A stretch of DNA of 64,000 nt, taken from assembly GCA_020736575.1 (NCBI GenBank), contig JAGPYM010000002.1:806001-870000 (forward strand). Direction: 5' to 3'. The stretch is from Thelonectria olida (taxonomy: Eukaryota > Ascomycota > Sordariomycetes > Hypocreales > Nectriaceae). Made by a program: the position numbers and the translations under genes. This document shows positions 53,982 to 64,000 of the stretch, in pieces. Positions within the stretch are counted from its first letter, which is position 1, and each line of letters opens with the position of its first letter. The notes under the pieces are model-generated. The model was not told where the DNA came from. It saw only the letters and a list, made by a program, of their open reading frames with translations, and ran no database searches.

Positions 53982-56900
53982 ATGTCGACAGCATCCCGCA
54001 GCTCCTGGCATGGCCGCCGCGTCAATAGCAGCCGTGATGCTGGAAGAGCCCGCGCCGCCTCCAAAGCCCATGCCATTGTCGAACATGATGAAGCCCGCAG
54101 TTTCGCCCTGCGCTCAGCCTATCTACACTACCTCTTGCAGCCCAAGACTAAGCGAAAGCAATACGTCCCAGCACCGAAGCCTGCCGCCCGATCCCATACC
54201 AGTGTCGGCCTTCTAGTTCAGGAATATGCCTCTGGATCGTCGTCTGGTTTGAAGCTGCCGCATAGCTTCAGCGCCGCTGTCCTTGAGCGTGTTACCGGCG
54301 TCCTCACCGGCAGTGAGCGCCTCCCTGGCTTCAACGATGCAGCTGTCAAGAGGACGTTCGCCGAAGCATACACCGCCTTCTCCGAGCGCAACTTTCGAAA
54401 GACCATTGATAAGGAGAGAAAGCTTGAGCCTCTCATTCTCATCTTCTATTCCTCTGCCAGCAAGGCCGCACAAAAGGCTGCCGCCCCCGATGATGACTCC
54501 TGGAAACTCGTTCCTGACCGACATCTCGCACTCTTCGTTCGATTGACCGCCGCAATCTTGCGCGATATCGGCCACGATCGCGACAAGCCTGAGCTCATGT
54601 CCAGGCTCAATTCTCTTGAGAAGAAGCTTCTCACGAATGACCAACACTTGGTCAGTGATGGTGGCACTACGGTAGAAGTGGTTGTGCCCTTGAGCTATGA
54701 CTTCAAGGACATGCCCCTCGTTCAAGTCGTCGCCAGCATCTTTGGCATGAGCCCTTCTGAAGCGCAGGCCGAAATAAATGATAACAAACAGACGTGGACC
54801 GAAGAGGCGGCACTCCAGGACCTAAAGTCCTACCAGACCAGGTTGAATGCGAACCTGCCCGGTGCCCTTAGGAGCCAGGACTTTGACCTCGAGGAGTCGT
54901 TTCTAGAGTGGAAAGAATCTGAGGCACCTCAGCTTTCCAAAATGATCCTCGACATCCTCACAGCTAAGCCAGAGCTCGCCAAATCATCAACTGGCCTGGA
55001 TAAGGCATTGCCGACTCGTCCCCAATCCACCTTCAATGACAAAGCTTATGCAGATCTTAGCCGGGCTCTATCCAATTCTACCGATGGAACACTGGCCTTT
55101 GATCCGTCATTCAATTTGGCGTCCCTCTCGCTCGGCGGTGACTCCAGCATTCGAGCCGTCGAAGAGGCTATTTACACATTCATCCCACCGGAGCCCAGAG
55201 CCTTCTTCAAGTACATTCTCCAGCAAGCCATGGGATTTGACCAGATTCATACCAACCCAGATCTTGATTACCAGCCGCTGTCCAAACAGTCTATGGATCT
55301 TCTGACTGAGCTTTGCGTACGATGGCGCGTACCGCAGTTCTCGAGGCTCATTGTCCTCATTGAGGTGTCAGCACGCAAGTTCGTGGATCGGGAACTGGTA
55401 CCCGAGGAGTTGGATTCCGTCTTTGACTTCATCAAGGCACCCCTTCCGGAGGCAAAGAAGCCTCCACACATGCACATGTACACTGCCGCCCTTACTGAGA
55501 TTGACCCCAGCCGGTGGACCGTCCATGACTTTGCCGTCTATCAGCACACACTTTCTAGCATACATGAGACCCTCTTGCGCGAGCTTTATGACCTAATGGA
55601 GAAGTGCTATGATGTGAAGCCACCCCAGATCGCCGCCGTCCTATACATCATGGATAACCACGTTTTGCACGACCCTTGTTTCTCACCGAGAGCCGATGCC
55701 GCAACCGAATTTGCTGATCACCTCTCTCAAGCACTACGGCAGCGGGCAGCGGACGCGTATCGCCAGTATATGGAGAAGGAGATCCCGGTGCAGAGGGAAG
55801 AGTGGGAGTTTGGCCATGTGGTCAAGCTCGGCAAGACCGTCATCAAGCTGTGCGACAGGATTAAGAAGCGATACAAGAAGACGCCTGAAATAATGGGAGT
55901 GAATCCGTTAGCCATTCTTGTGGAGGAGGTCTTCCCTAGTTTCGAAGAAGACGCCAATGCCATCATCGCCACCATTCTTAACAATGCTGCCGAAAACAAC
56001 ACAGAGATTGATATCCAGGATGGCTTTGATTTGTACAAGGAGCTGGTTGAGATTCGTCAGCTCCATCAGGAATCGCTCCCCGGACGGCCCTTTGCTTTTA
56101 GTGTCGAAGAACTCTTGGTTGATTTCGTTTGGCGCTGGATCCGAGCCACCGAGGACAGGATGGATGAATACGTGGACCAGGCCATCAGGCAGGACCAGTT
56201 CCAGGTCCGTTCGGAGACCCCTGGCCAGGCTCCCCTAGACTCAGAACGACACAGTGTGTCCATCATCGACATGTTCATGCTATTCAACCAGTCTATTGAC
56301 CAAGTCCTCAGGCTGGAATGGAGGAATGAAGAACACCATGCTCGATTTATGACGGCTCTTTCCAGGGCTTTTGCGGCCGGCATTGGAAAGTACTGTGAAA
56401 TTGTTGACAGTCGTTTCGCTAAGGAGATGGACCGTCCGTCGGCTGAAGAGCTAGCTGCGCAGACGCAATCGACCCAAGACAGGTGGATGCAATTGGCAAA
56501 GGATGCCTGGAACAACAAGGACCGTGTTGAGCCGTTCCAGTTCTATGCCGAGGTATGTTGTAACATTTGCCCCAGCTTGTCTAGTTACTGATATCTCTAC
56601 CAGTCGTTCGTGAAGCTTAACAACATCGAATACGCTATGCAGGAGCTGGACAAGCTCGAAAAGACTATGGACCCGGACGAATGCGCTGCAATCTTGGAAA
56701 AGATTGACGGACCTAAGAAGAAAGCTCGTCGGCCGAACAAATACACCTTCACGATCAAGGTTGTGGAGGCAGAAGATCTCAAGGCCTGTGACCCCAACGG
56801 CTACAGTGATCCTTACGTGGTGTTTGGTGACGAATATCAGAAGCGCCTGCACAAGACTAGGATCATCATGAAGAACCTCAACCCGAGATGGGATGAGACA

Positions 56901-58183
56901 TTTGACGTCACAGTCCAGGGACCAGTGAACCTGATCGCAACTATCTGGGACTACGATACATTCGGCGATCATGACTATGTTGGCCGAACCTCGCTCAAAC
57001 TAGACCCTGTCCACTTCAGCGACTACTTGCCTCGCGAGTTCTGGCTGGACCTGGACTCACAGGGTCGATTGCTGATCAGAGTCAGCATGGAAGGCGAGAG
57101 AGATGATATTCAGTTCCACTTTGGCAAGGCCTTCCGCCACTTGAAACGAACCGAACGAGACATGGTTCGCAAAATCACAGACAAGGTGAGCACCCCCTGA
57201 TATCTGAATGGTAACCGGTGGCGAGTGTTAATTTGATCTAGCTTACAACCCAAATCAATGCCACGCTCTCTGTTGAGACGCTGCGCAATCTTCTGGGAAC
57301 GGGCGGTATTGGAGCTTCCGTCACGAGTCTCTGGAAGAAGCGAGCGTCAACTATACCAGTAACAACGCCCAGCCAGATTGAAGGGGCCCTTACGCCGTTA
57401 TTCGCCTACTTTGACGAGAACTTTGCCATAATGAAGCTGACTTTGACCGATGCTACGATGATTGCAGTCATGACACGCCTTTGGAAGGAAGTCTTGATGG
57501 TCATTGAGAACTTGCTGGTGCCACCGCTATCGGAAAAACCTTCTCTGAAGAAGCCGCTTTCCCGTAAGGAACTGGACGTGGTATATCACTGGCTAGAGAT
57601 GCTCTTCACTTTCTTCAACGCCAGGGATGAGCACTCAGGAGAACAGCTGGGAGTTCCCGCGGAGGTGCTCAAGTCGCCTAAGTGGCACGAGTTGGCTTCG
57701 CTAAACTTCTTCTACTTCGAGGATACTAATAGTCTCATACGCGAGTCAGAGCGAATGGCGGCCGCAACAGCCCAGCGCGCCCAGCAATCCCTCCAACAGC
57801 AGAATAGTGTGCAGCAGAACCGTCTGTCCGCCCCCCCGACCTTTGGTGCAACATTTGGTGGTGCTGGGGCTTTTGCAAGCATGGGCACAATTCGTCGTGG
57901 AAAGAGCATCATGATGAGCCGCAACTTGGGCACTATGCGCAAAGCCAAGGAAGCGAAGCGCCGGGAAGCTCAGGCAGATCCCAGCGACGATATGATCTTG
58001 CGGATTCTGCGCATGCGACCCGAGGCGGCTCACTACCTCAAGGAGAGACACCGCCAGAAGGAAAGGCAAGCGGCAACTGCGGCGGCGGCACTCATTGTCA
58101 AGAATAGCGTGTCACAAGGATGGGGCGGTGCTGGTCCGGCTTTTTCAGGCAACTTTGGACGGAACAATCTACCTCGACGATGA
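53982..58183 (+). CDS. Munc13/UNC-13-like C2 domain protein (fission yeast Ync13/Git1 type)
   Basis: Three exons: 53982-56552, 56604-57185, 57242-58183 (introns 51 and 56 nt), giving 1364 residues. The long N-terminal part is helical with the MUN/MHD1-type region (~residues 380-850; e.g. FVDRELVPEELDSVFDF, MHMYTAALTEIDPSRWTVHDF). The C2 domain at ~903-1010 has the Ca-site loop Asp pattern (Asp920 DPNGYSDPY Asp926; WDYDTFGDHD Asp973/975), so Ca2+-dependent phospholipid binding is plausible. A C-terminal MHD2-like region (TLRNLLGTGG, MKLTLTDATMIAVMTRLWK) and a Gln/Ala/Arg-rich tail follow. Family members prime vesicles for exocytosis or cytokinesis. Each intron joins well-conserved residues. 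Which of the Ync13 and Git1 subtypes it is cannot be decided by eye. Confidence 0.88.
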
Positions 58184-61100
58184 GTTTATTGACAAGACAT
58201 GTGCAAGCATATCTTGCGCATTGATGATGATTTCGGAGAAGAGATGGTGCAGGGGATTCGACCGGGACTTGAGCGCAAATTGGAATGGGAAATGGATATC
58301 GCAGGAAAGAGGATGGGTGTTTTGGACCTTGCTCAACCGTGTTTCTTTCATGTTCTGGCTGGATGGAAAGGCATCAGATACCCTCATTCGTACAGGTAGC
58401 GAGGCTTGATTGTCGTTGATTTCTCTGGTCACACGGGGGGTGAAGGGGCTTGCAAGTCGAAGGTTGTAGGTAGTCTATGGACCTAATTAAGGGAGAACGT
58501 ATCGGGGCAAGGATAGAGAGAATTGGAGTCGTAGCGATCGATGTGTTTCAGCCGGTCTCGCAAGTTTCCCTATAGTGAAGTGAAGCCCAGCCGAAGTCGA
58601 AAGGCTGATACAGGGTGGCAAGTGATTTGCAGGACGCCCATATGTGATCCAGCATTCAACACGCCCAGCCGACTGGACTGGCTGGCTTCATCAAGTTGGC
58701 AGGGTGGAGAGATATCCACTTGGGTCACATTCTGTGATTCTGGCAAGCGGCTGGTGCAAGCCTTGTGCAAGGGTGAGCTCTTTTGCAACTGAGCAAGTAC
58801 TTACTGTGGTGCCTAACGTCAGCGACAGGCAGTGAGATCTGTGCGGGGTCTCAGCGAACTGAAGGGGGCGAGGGAATTGTGATTCCTATCAGGATAGAGA
58901 TGTCTCTGAGCCTCAGTGTGTCGTGTGTGAGAGCGAGAAGGAAGTAAAGCACGCACTGTGCAATACGTCTGGTGACGTCTGGTGGCCGTTGTTGATAACT
59001 AAAGAATAGAGAATCAGGGTCCAAACGGGTCAGGCCTCGTTTGTTTCGAAAGCGGGGACGCCTGGGAAGAGTGAGTTGGCGAGGTTGACAAGTAACTGAG
59101 GGAGACCTTTCTGGTGAGGCCTCTCCTGAGGTGTCCAGATGTGAACAAACAAGCTCGAGCCCCTGGGAGAGGGTTTGAGAGGCGTTAAGCCGATGTTGAT
59201 CAATTGATAGCGTTCAATGAGCTTTGCCCAAGCATTATGACAGCCATGCGCTCGGACCCTGGTTGTGGCTTTCATCATCAGGAACACAAGCCGGCGAAGA
59301 GCCTGTAACTTGCTCCTTGTGGCACCAGGCTCTGTTTGATCTGCAGGGTCTCGCATGTTAGCGAGCTTCGTTTGAGATTTCGATGCTCACGAACATGCTG
59401 GAGCGAAGCGATCGCTGTCTTGGTGAGGTTTGTGAGCCTGCGAGTGAAGTCCGAGACAGAGATCGTCCATTACCAGCCCACCACTCCAGCAACAGAGTCC
59501 ACAGCCCACTTTGCCACGTCTTGGCAGAGGGAACTTCTGAAAACACGAGAAAGAGACATGTTTGTGGTGGTTCGAGGAATGTTGCGGAGAGGATGCCTTG
59601 GTAAATGTAAAGTCGTTCGGGTACGAAGTACGTACAACCGATACTGGCTCCTGGTTTCAAATTAGGTAGATGGTTCTTGGTGCTCATCCAGTATTGCGCC
59701 ACTACCCGCTTCAAGTCCATCAAGTGTTTCGTAGACTGGATAAAATGCTAGGGAGGTAGAAAGCACTACCGTACCAATTCGTCTCTGCAAAGAATGGAAA
59801 CCTGCAGAAGCCGAAACGTTTCGTGAGGGAGTTGCATGAGGATAGACACACATCGTAAACGGCCAATGATCAGCTGAATGACTTTGAGGTTGTTATCAAA
59901 GCGGTGGCGGTATCTGAGTGAGGGGAGGCGTGAAGAACCCGTGACGATCAGCGCGAGAATGGAAGGGCCATTGTCCGCTTTAGGAAGAGCGGTCACGTCG
60001 CGTTTCTGTGTAGGTAGGGCGACTCATGGGAGCCCCCCAGAGAGGATGAAACCTTGAAGCTGGCGGCATCGTCGTGCTGGTTGGCTGAGCCGGCTCCGAG
60101 ATCGACAAGACCCATGAGATGAGATGAGATGGGAGAAAAAAAGTGAGTGAGAGCTGCCGTAACCAGCTCGAAGGTTGCAACGGCCCGCGGCATGAGCGAG
60201 CGGTTGAAGGTGCCTTCCCAACTTCGGCCCCCCAACAAGCCGCGTCGTGATTGTCTTGGCAACGTTGCACTTCCTCATTCGCTCGCGGTTCTTCTCTCTC
60301 TCTTTTTCATCGGGCAAAGTGTGCATACACGCCTTGAAACTGTTATTGGGTGGGGGGATATGGAATGGGGTTGCACATATCAGTATTCACCGAGCGCGCA
60401 GGCCGTACGGAACAAGTGTGCCCCCAACTCCCCCAACTCTTCAGCCGCCTACTGCGGCGGCAGATATCCATCATGTGGGCGAAATGGATAATTACTCGGG
60501 GCCCTCGTAAGCGGGTGAATCAGCTCGACTGGACCAAGAAGCAACCTACTTGCCTACCTACTTGCCTACGTAGTTATCATTACTAGTCTTCGGAATGAAG
60601 TATGAGGTATCACATTGGAAACGTTTGTTGGTAGTTCGTACGTGTAGGGGAGCCAACTACGCAGAAGTTTTTACGGACATGAGCAGGGGTCACAGGGTAA
60701 GATAGGGCTCATTGGGCAGCAGTGTAGCATATTATTTATGGCGGCGAGAGCGCCCTACACATTGAATGCGTGCCGACAAATGTCCTCAATACTTGAGGGC
60801 TAATGTCGATAAAGGTCAGACGTGACAAGGGCGAACAGAGTCGGTGAATGACATCACTGAGGCGCCACAGCGGGCGGACACTTATGATTGGCGGATACAG
60901 ATAGCGGAGAGAGTGGGCCAATATATTTGTCGACCTACGGCACTGTATGTCCAAAGTCGGCAGCTCTGCAAGTCGAAACGGATAAAAAGGCAGCACAAAC
61001 ACGTCAACGACGCGACACAATTAATGCCCACATGTTCTCACACACATTTAAGTCAAGAAGAAACGAAGCGAGGGGCGAGAAGAGACTTCCACAGTCCTTC

Positions 61101-64000
61101 CCATCGACGAATCGCAAACTGATCGGTCGTGGAGCCCAATGACGTAGGTGGCTGATTTGCTCTAGACCCGCCCAACTTGTCCTCTGAATCCCTGGTATGA
61201 GCTCGCGTCACCACAACCACACATGCCCGTCCCACTCGCACGCTGCCAACCAGTCATGCCTTCTGATCTTGCTTCTGCAGAGACACTGACGACGCCAATA
61301 ACGGATGGAAGTTATCCGCCAGCCTCTGATCCCCTTGCCAGGCCCAAGTTAGCCCTAGAGTTCCGTTTGAGGCGTTCTATGAAGGGGATAGTTAGGCACC
61401 GCGCCAGAGCCTCTTCACAAAAGACGAAAACTCCCTTACAGCATGTGAAGGCGGTTACAGGCCGCCCTCTCCATCTGAATGGAACTGAAACGACAGCCAC
61501 GCCCATCCCAATGGCGCTATGTGCTGCCAATTCCGCGCCGTCACACCTTTCAATCACTACTCTTCCGTGTTGTTGACGCTTTCGCCTCTTCTTGACGCGC
61601 CTGCATCTCCGGTATGCAATGCACCTGGCCCAGCCGAGAGCTCAGACCCAGCTGAAGGCGGGGGAAGACAGTGACAGTGCCTGACACAGTGTAAGGTACG
61701 GTATCTCAACCTTGTTCTGGAGCATCCCGCTGCATGGATGTGAGACTGTCAACCCATCAATGGTAACAAGACCTAGACATTGCATCGGAAGGCATTGAGC
61801 GATCACGGCGACCGATTTTTGCCAAAGGGTCTACTACGTACCGTTGCAGACATCCTTCACTTCGCGGACCCGCCTCGGACAGACCACGCCGGCCTTTGGT
61901 CGGAGCCGACGGGAGAGGGTGAATTTTGGCAGCAGTGCTGAAATGACCTCCGCGGACCTCGGGCCTTCTTGCATGGAAGACCGATCCCTGAACACGAGAT
62001 GACCCCCCGTATCGGCCCCACCCCAGTCGATTTGTGCTCGACTTGCAAGAACGCAAACAGGCTGCGTATTCTCGTTGTGAGGATTGCGAGTTGCTCATAC
62101 GAAGCTTGAAGTTGTTGTCTATGGACAAGTGCGTTGGAGACAGTTGGTGAGTAATCTCGTCTTTGTTGTGAGAGTCATGGAAGTCCCGATAGTTACCCAT
62201 ACAGTGCGAATATTGTAACGCTTCCCCACACAAACGGTCTACATTCTCCAAACAAGTTAGTTGGCGTTCACGAGGACCCTTGAATGGACAGGTGAATTGG
62301 CCCCTGAAAGAAAAAAAGAAAAGAAAGAAGAGGTACATGAAAGCACTTGGAGGCAAACGGCACCAACTGGCCTGCCTCTGAATACTATACGACCTTTTCC
62401 GAGCATCCATGCCTTGTATGCATGTACCTTTCCTAGCCAGGGCGAGGAGCTCTTCCCTTGCCAAGACCAATTTGAAGAACAAATTGCTCCAGGGAGGACC
62501 TGTAAATTAGCCCATGCGGCTATATGTATTGTTGTTTGTACTCAGCCTTGAAGGCATACCCCTGGTAGTAACGGTGAGGCTGGCGACTGCAGGGCGAAAC
62601 AAGAGAATTTCCTTTTGGACACCGGGGTGCAAATATGTAACTACAGTACACTTTCAAGCTTACCTGACAGTGTTGAACCCAGACGCCCTGAAACAGATTC
62701 CTCTGTACATCACCTTTGACACCTGCTCCAGAGTTGCGACAAGGGGCTTCTCTGTTTGCCAGAGAGACCTCCTGGGGAATCAGGTATAAGCTGGCCAATT
62801 GCAATGCTACAACGTGTTGGCTCCTTCCCTCTTACGTGCTAGTTCACCAAGGAAGCGGGAACGGATCGATCGATTCACAGTAGCTCTCCTGTTCAAGTGA
62901 CCCGTCAAGGTCCAGTGCGCCGTGCCCTCCAGAATAGTCATGGCGAATGAGGCGCCCCCCCTTCAGGGTCTCTCGCCAGGATTACGGGCTGTTTGTCCCT
63001 TCAAGCGAGCAGTGGCAAGGAGGTGTAGCTCCGCCCTATTAGGAGGCGACCAAGAGTGAAGGAGAGGCAGAGTTGTAGTCTTCGTGGAGGAATCGAAGGA
63101 TTGGGGAAGAGACCTTCTCGATCGCCATGTCGGATGTAGTATGGGGAATGAGGACGAGATGTTCCCTCTGTGTCACTCGGGACAGATCTCTTTCGGCTGT
63201 GAGAAACAAGGACATCCTAGACATACTGGAGCCTGTAGACCAAGATAGTAAGCACGTAGTAGGCTGGTATGCCCATTGACTTTTCGCACTGACCATCCAC
63301 GTCAAATGCAGCAGCTCAACCATGCGTGCCCATCTTCGAAATCTGATGCGTACGACATGCGCACGCTGCGCAACACGGGAGTAAGTAATGATGTAATATC
63401 TAGAGACACAAGGCTATCAATGTGAGCTTTTCTCAAGATGCTTGACTCGAGGACTTGCGCTTCTGCTAATCACTACGCTATCATCCTTATTGGACGGGCG
63501 GCAACACTGCAGCTCCTCGGGTACCACAAGTGCGGGCTCATCTCATTCTCCGTCTCTTTGAAAACCTCAAGAAGCTAGACCTCGTTAGAAACGAGGCCGA
63601 CACCTTCCGGCCCCGCCTTAACGACAGTAACTAACTTGCTGTCCCGTCGAGGAGACGGGATGCTCCAATGCTGGACCGCCTGCGACCTCAGGGCGCATGA
63701 TTCGTCTGTACTACTTTGTAGAGTGAGGTGCCTGTACTGCGCATCGACCTCCGCCTAAGGGAACTTGAAAACATGGAACAAAATCATAGAAGAAGCCCCT
63801 TTCCTGCACACTGACGCTCTGTTCTCACACGTGCCTTCCAACTCCTCAGGCTACGCGTTGAGCCCAATGTGCAGGGAGTCTTCCTTTCGTACGTTGGCTT
63901 GGTAGGTAAGGCACCGAATAGCCCACCCACCTTTTCTTGGCCCGCCTCCCAGAAGGCCCTTCCCCCCCGCCAATTTTAGCCAAGCCAAAAAGGGAATCTA
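58184..64000. other. 5.8-kb gene-poor right end
   Basis: Apart from a weak minus-strand candidate at ~59030-59996, nothing coding is supported. There are short frames of 60-240 codons on both strands with random composition. I see no tRNA, telomere repeat or mobile element. TACCTACTTGCC-type short repeats occur near 60545-60570. Confidence 0.5.
59030..59996 (-). CDS. Possible spliced gene or gene relic, unrecognised
   Basis: A minus-strand frame at 59996-59766 (SRLPSLRYRHRFDNNLKVIQ, then LIIGRLRCVSILMQLP) and another at 59356-59030 (LQALRRLVFLMMKAT, CHNAWAKLIERYQLINIGL, PRGSSLFVHIWTP, LPQLLVNLANSLFPG) read more like real protein than the surrounding frames. A GCTAAC followed by CTGCAG (plus 59342-59364) could be the acceptor of the last exon. 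I could not build a full gene model, and the middle (~59365-59765) is in broken frames. It could be a decayed gene. No family recognised. Confidence 0.22.

Noticed and set aside
63041..63323. 94-codon minus-strand ORF with a possible GTCAGT...CTACAG intron
   Set aside because: Splicing gives only a very short product; no family resemblance; too weak to list as a gene.
63430..63490. tRNA-like string on the minus strand (TAGCGTAGTGATTAGCA, resembling a Pol III A box)
   Set aside because: No cloverleaf can be drawn: no matching acceptor stem, and the T-arm-like part has an oversized loop.

Overview
This window looks like nuclear chromosomal DNA of a filamentous ascomycete, most likely a Sordariomycete and plausibly Hypocreales. 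Genes lie on both strands without operons. Most coding genes are broken by short introns (47-99 nt, with a few of 122-185 nt) that have GTAAGT/GTGAGT-like 5' sites, CTAAC/CTGAC branch points and CAG/TAG 3' sites. The protein set is fungal: Nop14, Cgr1, eIF3m, a Chk2/Cds1 kinase, a Csx2-type ArfGAP, a Munc13/Ync13 protein, a Lec1/Ypr097w-type PX protein and a GH6 cellulase. Intron boundaries given here were placed by eye from splice signals, frame and family knowledge. No search was run.

Layout. 0-6.2 kb: 3' end of a Nop14 gene, a GPATCH11-type G-patch gene, and a 1105-residue amidoligase-family protein (all +). 6.8-8.5 kb: an MFS transporter (-), tail to tail with the amidoligase. 9.8-13.0 kb: a four-TM MARVEL-like protein (+), a possible small Cys-rich ORF (-) and an ER J-protein (-). 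14.4-15.8 kb: a secreted GH6 enzyme almost free of cysteine (+). 16.0-17.4 kb: three identical initiator tRNA-Met genes in -,+,- order. 18.5-23.1 kb: a small Ser/Arg-rich membrane protein (+) and a 963-residue disordered protein (-). 23.1-28.7 kb: no recognisable gene. 28.8-31.2 kb: Cgr1 and a coiled-coil membrane protein (both +). 34.0-37.2 kb: the Lec1-like gene (+). 37.9-49.9 kb, all on -: a GRF zinc-finger gene with an apparent frameshift, eIF3m, the Chk2/Cds1 kinase and the BAR-PH-ArfGAP. 54.0-58.2 kb: the Munc13-like gene (+), head to head with the ArfGAP across 4.1 kb. 58.2-64 kb: gene-poor, with one weak candidate gene or relic.

Most genes are housekeeping or trafficking genes and do not form a metabolic cluster. 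I found no clear new defence or mobile system. The items most worth a second look are the amidoligase protein of unknown substrate, the Cys-depleted GH6, the initiator tRNA trio, and two genes whose reading frame breaks inside a conserved region (GRF protein; Lec1 homologue). Those two breaks may be real mutations or single-base sequence errors.
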